64,000 bases of DNA, taken from NCBI GenBank assembly GCA_963720785.1, contig CAVRGQ010000008.1:930001-994000 (forward strand), written 5' to 3'. The position numbers were made by a program, and so were the translations under genes. The notes below the pieces were generated by a model. The model did not search any database and was not told the DNA's origin. It saw nothing but the letters and a program-made list of their open reading frames with translations. This stretch comes from CAVRGQ01 sp963720785 (GTDB lineage: Bacteria > Actinomycetota > Acidimicrobiia > IMCC26256 > DASPTH01). Below are positions 1-8,515 of this stretch, in pieces; within the stretch, counting starts at the first letter, position 1, and each line of letters starts with the position of its first letter.

Positions 1-116
1 CGCGCGGGGTCGACACCCTCGGGGATCTGCCCGCGGAAGAGCGGGTCGAGACAACCGGCCACGATGATCGGGTCGAACGTAGGGCCCAAAGTCCCGACTA
101 CGCGCTCGAACCGGCG
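1..116 (-). pseudogene. 5'-truncated amidohydrolase-2 family remnant, continues off the left edge
   Basis: Read on the minus strand this stretch encodes PTFDPIIVAGCLDPLFRGQ followed by IPEGVDP. It is almost identical to residues about 60-85 of the amidohydrolase at 18105-19298 (PTFDPIIVPGCLDPLFRGQ). The first 55-60 residues expected for the family, including the N-terminal metal-binding DxxH/E segment, are absent. The frame meets a TGA at 117-119 inside the hairpin repeat, and no start codon lies between that stop and the conserved part. The gene body therefore appears cut at the repeat. The portion beyond base 1 is not visible, so the rest could be intact or decayed. Confidence 0.6.
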
Positions 117-156
117 TCAATTCCTGCCCACTATGGGCTGGGATTGACGCCGGTTC
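108..156. repeat. Dispersed hairpin repeat, copy 1
   Basis: Perfect 14-bp inverted arms (GAACCGGCGTCAAT at 108-121 and its complement at 143-156) enclose a 21-nt loop. The loop itself contains a smaller GCCCA-cta-TGGGC stem at 126-138. A near-identical element lies at 46353-46399. This copy sits exactly where the truncated amidohydrolase begins and just past the stop of the hydratase at 162. It could act as a bidirectional terminator, or be a small non-autonomous repeat. Confidence 0.8.
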
Positions 157-161
157 GGATC

Positions 162-968
162 TCAGCCGCCCTGGAAGTCGGGGGTGCGCTTCTCGAAGAA
201 CGACATGAAGGCCTCCTTCATGTCGGCGGTGTTCACGTTGACGCCTTGCGCGGTGGCCTCGGCCTCGAGCGCGGCAGCCAGCGGGATGTCGGCGGCGTTG
301 TCGATCTCGCGCTTGCTCATCGAGAGGGCGAGTGGCGGGCCGCCGGCGATGGTGGCCACCACCTCGGCAACCCGCGCGTCGAGCTCGTCGGCGCCGAACA
401 CGCCGTTGACGAAGCCCATCTCGAACGCCTCGGGCCCGCTCACCATCTTGGCGGTGAGCGCGAGCTCCTTGGCCTTGTGCACGGGGAGCCGCTGGCGCAG
501 CAACCACGACGTGCCGAAGTCGAGGCTGAGGCCGCGCTTGGCGAAGATCGCCGAGAACCGCGCGCGGTCGGAGCAGTACGTGACGTCGGCGGAGAGCGCG
601 AGGCCGAGCCCCGCGCCCACACAGATGCCGTCGACCTTCGCGACCACCGGCACCGGCGTGTTGTGGATCGCGAGGACCGTCTCACCGAGCACGCGCATGC
701 CGTGCAGGTTCGAGGTGTTGCCCGCCGACGCGGCTCCCCCACCAACCCCGCCCGAGGCGCCGCTCAGGTCGGCGCCCGCGCAGAAGTTGCCGCCCGCGCC
801 GGTGAGCAGGATGCAGCGCGTGCCGTCGTACGAGGCGTCGCGGAAGATCTGCCCGAGCGCGACCCACATGTCGCCGCTGCACGCGTTCTTCACGTCGGGG
901 CTGTCGAGCGTCACCGTGGTGACGTACCCCTCACGCTCCACCCGGATGTTGGAGTACAACTCACGCAC
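162..968 (-). CDS. Enoyl-CoA hydratase/isomerase family protein
   Basis: A 268-residue crotonase-fold protein of normal family length. The oxyanion-hole segments are visible as NFCAGADLSGA (about residues 61-71) and KVDGICVGAGLGLAL (about 111-125). Members add water to, or isomerise, 2-enoyl-CoA thioesters in beta-oxidation; the substrate cannot be read from sequence. Start is GTG at 966-968, which overlaps by 8 bases the end of the upstream SDR gene (stop at 961-963), so the two are translationally coupled. It is the last gene of a long leftward run and is followed by the hairpin repeat at 108-156. Confidence 0.9.
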   Translation of the reverse strand: MRELYSNIRVEREGYVTTVTLDSPDVKNACSGDMWVALGQIFRDASYDGTRCILLTGAGGNFCAGADLSGASGGVGGGAASAGNTSNLHGMRVLGETVLAIHNTPVPVVAKVDGICVGAGLGLALSADVTYCSDRARFSAIFAKRGLSLDFGTSWLLRQRLPVHKAKELALTAKMVSGPEAFEMGFVNGVFGADELDARVAEVVATIAGGPPLALSMSKREIDNAADIPLAAALEAEATAQGVNVNTADMKEAFMSFFEKRTPDFQGG

Positions 969-1752
969 CCCCGAACCAGGTGCCGGCGTCGTTGATGAGC
1001 ACCTGGCCGGTCATCTTCGCCCCGTCGTCGGACGCGAGGAACAGCACGATGCCGGCCATGTCCTCGGGCACCAGCGAGGTCTTGAGAATGGAGTCGTTGA
1101 CGATCGCCTGGGTCACGAAGTCGGGGACGACCTCCTTGCCCGCCGGCGACATCGTGACGCCCGGGCACACCGCGTTCACCCGGATGCCGCGCACCCCGAG
1201 CAGCTGGGCCATCGAGCGGGTCTGCTTGATGAGCATCCACTTGGTCATGCCGTAGCCCTCCACGCCGATCTCCGGCGCGGGCGCGTCGGCGGGGTACGCC
1301 ATCACCCCGCCGAGCGAGAGCGGGAAGGCGGCGGTCGACGAGATGTTGATGATCGACCCGCTGCTCTGCTCCCACATGTAGGGCACGACCGCGTTCGACG
1401 CGCGCACCGCACCGAAGAAGTTGACGGCGAGGAAGTCCTCCCACGTGGCGGTGAGCTGGTCGAACATGAGACCGGCGTTGTTCACCAGCACGTCGACCGT
1501 GCCGAACGCGTCGACGGTCTGCTCGGCGACGTCGCGCATCGCCTCCTGGTCGGTGACGTCGGCCTTGATCGCGAGTGACTTGCGGCCGACCTTCTCGATG
1601 TCGGCCTGCACGTCGGCGGCCTGGTCGATGCGGGTGAGGTCGACGATCGTGACGTTCGCGCCCTCGGCCGCGCACGCACGGGCGTACGCGGCGCCGATGC
1701 CCTGTGCAGCGCCGGTGATGATGACAGCCTTGCCGTCGAGACGACCAGCCAT
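961..1752 (-). CDS. SDR family NAD(P)-dependent oxidoreductase
   Basis: A 263-residue classical short-chain dehydrogenase. It has the cofactor-binding TGAAQGIG (residues 13-20), NNAG (91-94), catalytic Ser in NISST (about 138) and the YxxxK pair YGMTK (Tyr167, Lys171). The acidic residue ending beta-2 (TIVDLT) favours NAD(H). Such enzymes oxidise or reduce hydroxy/keto groups and in this context could be a 3-hydroxyacyl-CoA or sterol-type dehydrogenase (inference). ATG start at 1750-1752 is preceded by AAGGGGGAACC on the minus strand. The gene lies between an amidohydrolase and a hydratase. Confidence 0.9.
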   Translation of the reverse strand: MAGRLDGKAVIITGAAQGIGAAYARACAAEGANVTIVDLTRIDQAADVQADIEKVGRKSLAIKADVTDQEAMRDVAEQTVDAFGTVDVLVNNAGLMFDQLTATWEDFLAVNFFGAVRASNAVVPYMWEQSSGSIINISSTAAFPLSLGGVMAYPADAPAPEIGVEGYGMTKWMLIKQTRSMAQLLGVRGIRVNAVCPGVTMSPAGKEVVPDFVTQAIVNDSILKTSLVPEDMAGIVLFLASDDGAKMTGQVLINDAGTWFGGA

Positions 1753-1813
1753 GGTGGTTCCCCCTTGTGATGACGAGTTGGCGGGTGGGTGAGAGCGGGC
1801 GAGTCGCTGAGTT

Positions 1814-3025
1814 CTAGCGCGCGCCGGCGGTGGTCGGCACGAGCTCGAGCATGTTGCCGCCCATGATGCGGGCGACGTCGTCGTCGGAGTGGCCCGCGAG
1901 CTCCTCGACGAACGACAACGGGTCGGCGAGACCCTCGGCGTGCGGGAAGTCGGAGCCGAAGCACACGCGGTCCACGCCGACGAGGTCGATCAGGCCGCTG
2001 AGGTCATCCTCCCAGAACGGGTTGACCCACACGTTGCGGCGGAACACCTCGATCGGGTCCTCGGCGAACAGGTTCGGCATCTTCTTCTTGGTGACCTGCA
2101 ACTGCTTGACGAAGTTGCCGACCCAGCTGCCGCCGTTCTCCACACTCATGATGCGCAGGCCCGGGAACCGGGTGAGGGTGCCGTGACCGATCGCCGATGC
2201 GAGCGCGTCGTGGATGGTGCGACCGCCGTCGGCGATGTACGGGAACGGCGTGGGGTTGGTGTAGGTGAACTCACCGCCGACGTTGCCCTCCCACGTGTTG
2301 AGGTAGCGCTGGTAGCCGCTGTCGGACGCGTGCAGGGTCACGAGCACGCCCGACTCCTCCACCGCCTTCCAGAACGGGTCGAACTCGGGCAGGAACGGCG
2401 AGCGCGACGTGCGGTAGCCGGCAACCGGAGCCGGGCGCACGAGGATCGCCTTCGCACCGCGCTCCAGTGAGCGATCGAGCTCGGCGATGCCCTGGTCGAC
2501 GATGCAGGGGTTGACGATCGGGGTCGCGAAGATCCGGCCCTGGTAGTCGAACGTCCACTGGTCGTGCAGCCAGTCGTTGTACGCGCGGATCCCGACCTGC
2601 GTGAGCTCGGGGTCGTCGAGCAGCCGCTCCTCGATGAGCGACGCAAGCGTCGGGAACATCAGCGTGAACCGGATGCCCTGCTCGCCCATCAACGCGAGCC
2701 GGGCCTCGGGCTCCTTGAACGCGGCGGGCGTCACGATCGGCTTGCCGGTGAGCTCGCGCAACGTCTTGCCCTCGGGGTTGTCGCCCGAGAAGAACGCCAT
2801 GTGGGCGCCGGGCGCGGCCACCACCTCGAACGTGGGGTTCGGGATGAAGTCGCTGAGGCGGTCGCGCACCACCACCTTCTTGCGGCCGTTGAGCTCCACG
2901 TAGCGGAACAGACCCGAGTACTCCTTCGGGAGGCAGCGGGTGAGCGCGTCCTCCGTCTCGTACAGGTGGTTGTCCGCGTCGAACACGACCGGGGCGGGGC
3001 CACAGAACATGGCGGTGTCAGGCAC
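1814..3025 (-). CDS. Amidohydrolase-2 family metal-dependent hydrolase
   Basis: A TIM-barrel protein of about 403 residues from the ACMSD/amidohydrolase-2 group. The N-terminal FDADNHLYE motif, the internal TLHASDSGY segment and the C-terminal FGSDFPHAEG carry the metal ligands expected of the family. Members hydrolyse C-C or C-N bonds or decarboxylate aromatic acids. I take GTG at 3023-3025 as start because GAAGGG lies about 8 nt upstream and the start overlaps the preceding stop (3018-3020). ATG at 3008-3010 is an alternative. It closely resembles the protein at 18105-19298 (same SVENG..W, RRN-WV and SD-PH-EG blocks). Confidence 0.85.
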   Translation of the reverse strand: MPDTAMFCGPAPVVFDADNHLYETEDALTRCLPKEYSGLFRYVELNGRKKVVVRDRLSDFIPNPTFEVVAAPGAHMAFFSGDNPEGKTLRELTGKPIVTPAAFKEPEARLALMGEQGIRFTLMFPTLASLIEERLLDDPELTQVGIRAYNDWLHDQWTFDYQGRIFATPIVNPCIVDQGIAELDRSLERGAKAILVRPAPVAGYRTSRSPFLPEFDPFWKAVEESGVLVTLHASDSGYQRYLNTWEGNVGGEFTYTNPTPFPYIADGGRTIHDALASAIGHGTLTRFPGLRIMSVENGGSWVGNFVKQLQVTKKKMPNLFAEDPIEVFRRNVWVNPFWEDDLSGLIDLVGVDRVCFGSDFPHAEGLADPLSFVEELAGHSDDDVARIMGGNMLELVPTTAGAR

Positions 3026-4289
3026 TGGGGGGACCCTTCGGGACGTCGCGGTAGGGGACGTTGGAGAACGGGTTGTACTCACGGGGCATGCCGAGCACGC
3101 GCTCGCTGATGTTGTTGCGTGCCATCTCCGTGGTGCCGCCGCCGATCGCGCCCTGCTGGCGCACCAGCCACGACTGCCCGGCCTCGAAACCCACCCCGGG
3201 CTCGCTCGCCACCGCCGCCGCGCCCGCGAGTTCGAACGCGATGGTCGACGAGCGCACCGCGTCGACCGCGTGCATGAGCCGGGTGATCGACGCGTAGGTA
3301 TCGGGCAGCTTGCCCGCGAACATGCCCTCGGACACGCGCGCGGTGAGCGCGTTGGACGCGAGGTGCAGCATGCGCGACTCGCCGATGAGGTCACGGGCGC
3401 GCGGGTCGTCGAGCTGTCCGGCTGCACGCGCGATGCGCACGTACTTGTCGCCCTCGTTCTCGATGACAACCTCGCTGTAGCGATTGCCGCTGGTGTACGG
3501 GGAACCGCCGCCCATCGCGTTGCGCTCGTGGAACATCCACCGCGTGCCGACCGTCCAGCCGTCGTCGACGTCACCGACGCGGTACGAGTCGGGGATGCGC
3601 ACGTCGGTGAGGAACTCCTGGCAGAACTCGCGGCTGCCGTCGGTCATCTCGATGCGGTGCAGTTCGACGCCGTCGTAGTGCATGGGCACCACGAACACGG
3701 TGAGGCCGCGGTGCTTGGGTACGTCCCAGTTGGTGCGGGCCAGGCACAGGCCGTAGTCGGCCGCCCACGCGCCGCTCGTCCAGATCTTCGAGCCGTTGAG
3801 CACCCACTCGTCGCCGTCGCGCACCGCGGTGGTGAGCGCGCCCGCGACGTCGGAACCGCCACTCGGCTCGGAGAGGAACTGCATCCAGATCTCGTCGCCG
3901 CGCAGCATCGCGGGGATGTGGCGCTCCAGGATCTGTTCGTTGGCGAAGTCGAGCAGCACCGCGCCGCACGGCACGAAGGTGGGCACCTGCAGCAGCGCCG
4001 GCGTCTCATAACCGACGACGACCTCGTTGAACGCGAGCTGGTACTCGTAGGGCAGGCCGAGGCCGCCGTACTCCGCAGGGAAGCAGATGCCGGCGAAGCC
4101 GCCGTCCCACAGCGCGCGCTGGAGGTCACGGTGGTGCTGGACCTCGGCGACCTCCTCCTCCTCGTTCATCGCGCGGCGCTTCGCGAGGTGGTCGACGCCG
4201 GCCTCCTGCTTCGGCAGGTTGGCGGGGACCCACGCCTCCAGTCGCGCCCGGAACTCCTCGACGGACTCGGCGGGAACGGAAGTCTCCAT
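3018..4289 (-). CDS. Acyl-CoA dehydrogenase, large partner of a pair
   Basis: A 423-residue FAD-dependent acyl-CoA dehydrogenase. The flavin/substrate motif QFLSEPSGGSDVAG and the GSKIWTSGA block are clear, and the C-terminal signature GGGTTEMARNNISERVLG is present. It oxidises an acyl-CoA at C-alpha/C-beta. Its ATG (4287-4289) overlaps the stop of the next dehydrogenase gene by one base (TGATG). Adjacent unequal acyl-CoA dehydrogenases are known in actinobacterial steroid side-chain degradation to form alpha2beta2 heterotetramers. By analogy this gene and 4289-5398 probably form one enzyme (inference). Confidence 0.9.
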   Translation of the reverse strand: METSVPAESVEEFRARLEAWVPANLPKQEAGVDHLAKRRAMNEEEEVAEVQHHRDLQRALWDGGFAGICFPAEYGGLGLPYEYQLAFNEVVVGYETPALLQVPTFVPCGAVLLDFANEQILERHIPAMLRGDEIWMQFLSEPSGGSDVAGALTTAVRDGDEWVLNGSKIWTSGAWAADYGLCLARTNWDVPKHRGLTVFVVPMHYDGVELHRIEMTDGSREFCQEFLTDVRIPDSYRVGDVDDGWTVGTRWMFHERNAMGGGSPYTSGNRYSEVVIENEGDKYVRIARAAGQLDDPRARDLIGESRMLHLASNALTARVSEGMFAGKLPDTYASITRLMHAVDAVRSSTIAFELAGAAAVASEPGVGFEAGQSWLVRQQGAIGGGTTEMARNNISERVLGMPREYNPFSNVPYRDVPKGPPSA

Positions 4290-5398
4290 CACACGCCCTC
4301 CCGGATCGCGGCGAGCGCCTGGCGGTGGTCGGCCGGCGTGCCGTAGGTGTTGCGGTCGGCGGCGATGCGCCGCTGGTAGAGGTGCAGGTCGTGCTCCCAA
4401 GTGAGGCCGATGCCGCCGTGCATCTGGATGCAGTCCTGCACGAGTTCCGCGAGGAACTCCCCGGTATATGCCTTCGCGCCGCTGGCCCACTCCGGCGCGT
4501 CGGCGTCGCCCGCTTGCAGCGCTCGCGAGGCGGAGGTGCCGAGGCCGTGGCTGCATTCCAGCCACAACTTCATGTCGGCGCAGCGATGCTTGAGCTCCTG
4601 GTACGAAGCGAGCGGCCGGCCGAACGAGTAGCGGTCGAACATCCACTCCATCGTGAGGTCGAACGCGACCTGCGCGGCGGCGGTGGCCTCCACCGACTGC
4701 GCGATCGCGGCGAGGAGTCGCAGCCACTCGATCTCGGCGCCGGCGGCCCCATCGGCGTCGTCACCACCGACGAGTGCGTTCGCGGGCACTCTCGTACCCG
4801 CGAACTCCACCGTGGCGAAGCGGCGGGTCATGTCGATGCTCTTCAAGGCGGTGACGGTCACGCCGCTGGCCGACGGATCGACCAGCGCCTGCACGGACGC
4901 GCCGTCGAGCGTGGCAGTCACCAACAGCACACCCGCCTGTGCGCCGGCCTCGACCGGTGTCTTGGTGCCGGTGAGCACGAGATCGTCGCCGTCCTCGACG
5001 GCGGTCACCGCGCCGGCGTCGGCCCACGCGGCGACGGTGTCGCCGGCGAGGATGCCGGGCAGCACTTCGGCCTGCTGCGCCTCGGTGCCCGCACGCGAGA
5101 TCGCCGCGGCCACGAGGTTGGTGGCGAGCAGCGGCCCCGGCGCGACGTGCGTGCCGAACAGGTCGACCAGGGTCATGAAGTCGGGCACCGCGTTGCCGCT
5201 GACCGTGCCGCCCCCGTGCTGCTCGCTCACAAGCAGCGACGTCCAGCCGAGCTCGCAGCCCTGCTTCCAATACGCGGCGGTGAACCCGGCGGGGTCGCCG
5301 TAGAGCGCGCGCACCTGTGGGAGCGGGCACTCCTGTTCGAGGAACTTCCCAGAGGCTTCCCGGAAGAATTCCTGGTCTTCGGTGACGAGGATGTCCAC
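4289..5398 (-). CDS. Acyl-CoA dehydrogenase, small partner of a pair
   Basis: A 369-residue acyl-CoA dehydrogenase-like protein with the family C-terminal helix bundle (RYSFGRPLASYQELKHR, then QMHGGIGLTWEHDLHLY). It is shorter and more diverged in the middle domain than its neighbour at 3018-4289, as usual for the second subunit of heteromeric FadE enzymes. Start is GTG at 5396-5398 with GGAG seven bases upstream. It lies downstream of an amidohydrolase gene and directly upstream of the large partner, with a one-base stop/start overlap. Confidence 0.88.
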   Translation of the reverse strand: MDILVTEDQEFFREASGKFLEQECPLPQVRALYGDPAGFTAAYWKQGCELGWTSLLVSEQHGGGTVSGNAVPDFMTLVDLFGTHVAPGPLLATNLVAAAISRAGTEAQQAEVLPGILAGDTVAAWADAGAVTAVEDGDDLVLTGTKTPVEAGAQAGVLLVTATLDGASVQALVDPSASGVTVTALKSIDMTRRFATVEFAGTRVPANALVGGDDADGAAGAEIEWLRLLAAIAQSVEATAAAQVAFDLTMEWMFDRYSFGRPLASYQELKHRCADMKLWLECSHGLGTSASRALQAGDADAPEWASGAKAYTGEFLAELVQDCIQMHGGIGLTWEHDLHLYQRRIAADRNTYGTPADHRQALAAIREGV

Positions 5399-5433
5399 GT
5401 GGTGACTCCGTGGGTCGGTTCGGAAGGGGGGCG

Positions 5434-6726
5434 TTACTGCTTGATCCCGGCCTGGATGTCGGCGAGGGAGGTGGCGCCGGCGGGTGCGGCGTGACGGCCC
5501 TGATCGTACGAGCGGATCGAGACGTCGTGCCCAGCGGCGCGCTCGCGCCGCGCGCCCACGGTGCACTGCTCGCGCGGGATCACGGAGAACGGGTCGTACC
5601 CGTACCAGCGCATCGCGTTGCCGTGGGTGATCGCGTCGATGTCGGCGTCGCTGCAGCCGGCCTCCACCATCTGCTCCCACACCGACTCGGCGGAGTGCGG
5701 CCAGGGCGCTTCGGAGTGCGGGTAGTCGAGCTCCCAGCAGATGTTCTCCACCCCGATGCGATCGCGCATGGCGAGCCCCACGGGATCGGTGACGAAGCAG
5801 GTGAGGAAGTGCTTGCGGAAGAGATCGGACGGGCGCACGCCCTCCCCCACGTCCTGGTGGGTCCAGGCGCGGTGGGTGTCGTAGCCACGGTCGATGCGGT
5901 CGAGGAAGTACGGGATCCAGCCGATGCCGCCCTCGGAGAGCGCGACCCGCACATCGGGGAACTCCTTGAACACGCGCGACCACAGCAGGTCGGTCGCGGC
6001 GAGGCACATGTTCATCGGTTGCAGCGTGATCATCACGTCGACGGGCGCGTCGGGCACTGTGCCGGGCAGCTGGCCCGACGAGCCGAGGTGCACGTTGAGC
6101 ACGGTGCCCTCGTCGCTGAGCGCGCGCCACAGCGGGTCCCAGTGGTCCTGGTGGAAGCTCGGATACCCGAGCGCGTGCGGGTTCTCGGTGAAGGTCATCG
6201 ACCGGCAGCCCTTGGCCGCGACCCGACGGACCTCGTCGGCGCACAGGTCCGGGTCCCACAACACGGGCAGCGCCATCGGGATCATGCGTCCCGGGTAGGT
6301 GGCGCACCACTCGTCGATGACCCAGTCGTTGTAGGCACGGGTGACGGCGAGGGCGAGGTCCTCGTCGTCGGCCTTGGCGAACAGGCGGCCGGCGAAGCCG
6401 GGGAACGACGGGAAGCAGATGCTGCCGAGCACACCGGCGGCGTCCATGTCCTTGATGCGCTCGGCGAGGTCGAAGCAGCCGGGGCGCATCTCCTCGAACG
6501 AGGTGGGCTCGATGCCGAACTCCTCGGGTGGCCGGCCGGCCACCGCGTTGAGCCCGATGTTCGGGATCACCTCGCCGTTGAACGTCCACACGTCGTCGCC
6601 CTCGGGCGTGCGCACCACTCGGGGCGCGGCGTCGGCGTACTTCGCGGGCATGCGCCCGTCGAACAGGTGCGGCGGCTCGACCACATGGTCGTCGACGCTC
6701 ACCAGGATCATGTCGTCCATCTTCAT
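5434..6726 (-). CDS. Amidohydrolase-2 family metal-dependent hydrolase
   Basis: A 430-residue protein. SVDDHVVEPPHLF at the N terminus, NVHLGSSG in the middle and ELDYPHSEAPWP near the end mark the amidohydrolase-2 metal site. It is closely related to 40766-41980 (same DDHV-EPPHLF and EMRPGC blocks). ATG at 6724-6726 has a strong GGGAGG six bases upstream and shares ATGA with the upstream SDR stop. The last 45 residues or so (after GYDPFSVIPREQ) are a low-similarity tail. Reaction unknown; decarboxylation or hydrolytic cleavage are the family options. Confidence 0.85.
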   Translation of the reverse strand: MKMDDMILVSVDDHVVEPPHLFDGRMPAKYADAAPRVVRTPEGDDVWTFNGEVIPNIGLNAVAGRPPEEFGIEPTSFEEMRPGCFDLAERIKDMDAAGVLGSICFPSFPGFAGRLFAKADDEDLALAVTRAYNDWVIDEWCATYPGRMIPMALPVLWDPDLCADEVRRVAAKGCRSMTFTENPHALGYPSFHQDHWDPLWRALSDEGTVLNVHLGSSGQLPGTVPDAPVDVMITLQPMNMCLAATDLLWSRVFKEFPDVRVALSEGGIGWIPYFLDRIDRGYDTHRAWTHQDVGEGVRPSDLFRKHFLTCFVTDPVGLAMRDRIGVENICWELDYPHSEAPWPHSAESVWEQMVEAGCSDADIDAITHGNAMRWYGYDPFSVIPREQCTVGARRERAAGHDVSIRSYDQGRHAAPAGATSLADIQAGIKQ

Positions 6727-7589
6727 GACGGACCTCCCTGCCGGACCGCGGCGGCTCCGCCGCCCGCACCTGCTTCGCGCGCGGCGACCACTTCCTCGTA
6801 GTGGAACTCGGGCAGCGCCTGGCGGCACAGCGCGCCGCCGTCGATGGTGAGCTCGATGCCGGTGACGTACTTCGCCTCGTCGGATGCGAGGTACACCACG
6901 CCCGCGGCGATGTCGGCGGGTTCACCGAGGCGCGGCACCGCGATCTGGCTCTTCAGCGCCGCGACGTTGCGCTCGTCGGCCAGGATCGCATCCATGATGT
7001 CGGTGCCGGTGTAGATGAACCCGACGATGATCGTGTTCACGCGGATGTCGTTCGCGCCGTAGTCGGCGGCGAGTTGGCGGGTGAGCGCGTTGATGGCGCC
7101 CTTCGACGCGTGGTACGCGGGACGGTGCGGCAGCGCGCGCTTCGACGAGCTGGCCGAGATGTTCACGATCGAGCCGTTGCCGGCCTTGCGCATCTCGGGC
7201 ACCGCGTGGCGGCACGCCCAGAACGTGCCCATCACCGCGACGGTCATGATGTTGTGGATGGTCTCGTCGTCGATCTCGTCGACGTGATTGTCGCGGCCGC
7301 TGCCGGAGTCGTCGGAGATCGCGTTGTTCACGAGCGTGGTGAGCGAGCCATAGCGGTCGACGGTGGCGCGCACCGCGTTCGCGATGTCGGACTCCACGCT
7401 GTTGTCGGCACGCACGAACATCGCCTGACCGCCGGCGTCGGCGACGAGGCGCTCGACCTCACGGCCGTTCTCCTCGGAGCGGCCGGTGAAGGCCACGCCC
7501 GCGCCCTGCGCGGCGAGCATCTGCACGATGCCGCGCCCGATTCCCCGTGTGCCGCCCGTGACCAGGGCGACCTTCCCGTCCAGTCTCAC
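6723..7589 (-). CDS. SDR family oxidoreductase
   Basis: A 288-residue classical SDR with TGGTRGIG at residues 11-18, an Asn-rich NNAISDDSG block in place of NNAG, the ISASSS serine segment and catalytic YHASK. The beta-2 end reads FTGRSEENGR, without an acidic residue, so NADP(H) is more likely than NAD. GTG start at 7587-7589 is preceded by a G-rich ribosome-binding stretch. The stop overlaps the ATG of the downstream amidohydrolase (ATGA). The C terminus carries an alanine/glycine-rich extension of about 30 residues beyond the usual SDR end. Confidence 0.88.
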   Translation of the reverse strand: MRLDGKVALVTGGTRGIGRGIVQMLAAQGAGVAFTGRSEENGREVERLVADAGGQAMFVRADNSVESDIANAVRATVDRYGSLTTLVNNAISDDSGSGRDNHVDEIDDETIHNIMTVAVMGTFWACRHAVPEMRKAGNGSIVNISASSSKRALPHRPAYHASKGAINALTRQLAADYGANDIRVNTIIVGFIYTGTDIMDAILADERNVAALKSQIAVPRLGEPADIAAGVVYLASDEAKYVTGIELTIDGGALCRQALPEFHYEEVVAAREAGAGGGAAAVRQGGPS

Positions 7590-7647
7590 CGCGGTTCCCC
7601 CCTGGTCCGCCGGGTCCTGAACCCGGTCCCGAGTCGTGCAGTTGCGG

Positions 7648-8454
7648 TCAACGGCCGGTGAAGTCCGGGTCCGTCTTGTCGACCAGCGCCTTCATCCCGA
7701 TGCGGAAGTCCTCGCTGCGCGACGAGAGCTCCATCGCGAAGGCCTCGTTGCGCAGGTGCGCGTCCAGCGTGGCCTGCGCCCCCGAGTGCTGCAACCACTT
7801 GGTGAGGCCGAGGGCAACGGTCGCGCTGCGCGCCAGCTTGCCGACGATCTCCTCGACCGCGTCGTCGAGCTCGTCGCCCACGACCGACTGGTGGATCATC
7901 AGCCATTCGGCCGCCTCGGCGCCCGACACGACCCGCGACAACTCGAGCATCTCGCGGGCGCGCACCTCGCCGATGCGGCGGGGCAGCATCCACGTGGAGC
8001 CGCTGTCGGCGGTGAAGCCGCGTTGGGTGAACGGTGCCCAGAACTTCGCGTCGTGGGTGGCGACGGTGAAGTCGGCGGCGAGCGCGAGGTTGAGGCCGAT
8101 GCCCGCGGCCCAGCCGCGCACCGCGCACACCACCGGGGTCTGCACGCTCATCACGAGGGGCACGAGCCGGTTCGCGTGGGACGGGAGCCGCCGTTGCAGG
8201 CTCCCGACGCGGGGCTTCGGGCCGCCCTCCGCGTTGCGGGCGATGATGTCGAAGCCCGAGCAGAAGTCGTCGCCGTCGCCCGACAACACGATGGCGCGCA
8301 CCGCTTCGTCACGGCCCGCGGCATCCACCGCGTCGATGAGGGCGTACATCATGGAGTCGTCGAGGGCGTTGCGCTTCGCCGGACGCGACAACTGCAGCCG
8401 CAGGACGCCGTCGGCGAGTGCCATCTCGACCCCGGGCACGGAGTCGTAGCTCAC
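7648..8454 (-). CDS. Enoyl-CoA hydratase/isomerase family protein
   Basis: A 268-residue crotonase protein. Oxyanion-hole segments are DFCSGFDIIA and AVRGWAAGIGLNLAL, and ADSGSTWMLPRRIG occupies the active-site helix region. GTG start at 8452-8454. It is the first gene of the leftward run that continues to 162. The 60-base gap upstream holds a palindromic site (8459-8491) that probably controls it. Substrate unknown. Confidence 0.9.
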   Translation of the reverse strand: MSYDSVPGVEMALADGVLRLQLSRPAKRNALDDSMMYALIDAVDAAGRDEAVRAIVLSGDGDDFCSGFDIIARNAEGGPKPRVGSLQRRLPSHANRLVPLVMSVQTPVVCAVRGWAAGIGLNLALAADFTVATHDAKFWAPFTQRGFTADSGSTWMLPRRIGEVRAREMLELSRVVSGAEAAEWLMIHQSVVGDELDDAVEEIVGKLARSATVALGLTKWLQHSGAQATLDAHLRNEAFAMELSSRSEDFRIGMKALVDKTDPDFTGR

Positions 8455-8458
8455 CCGC

Positions 8459-8491
8459 CCAAAGTGTCAGACATTTGCGCCGTCCGCAAAT
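8459..8491 (-). promoter_or_regulatory. Putative operator of the recurrent palindrome family, plus a second overlapping palindrome
   Basis: CAAAGTGTC (8460-8468) and GACATTTG (8470-8477) form an imperfect palindrome about a central A, matching the family also seen near 29800 and 59670. An exact inverted repeat ATTTGCG-ccgtc-CGCAAAT (8473-8491) overlaps it. The site lies only about 5 bases upstream of the GTG of the hydratase gene. The 14-base string GTCAGACATTTGCG is shared exactly with 29802-29815. Confidence 0.55.
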
Positions 8492-8515
8492 CGTCCGGCC
8501 CGGCCCCGTGACGGA

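Noticed and set aside
144..1578. Long plus-strand open frames opposite the hydratase and SDR genes, and many similar frames across the window
   Set aside because: They are Arg/Ala/His-rich antisense shadows expected in very high G+C DNA, match no family, and lie opposite genes with clear motifs.
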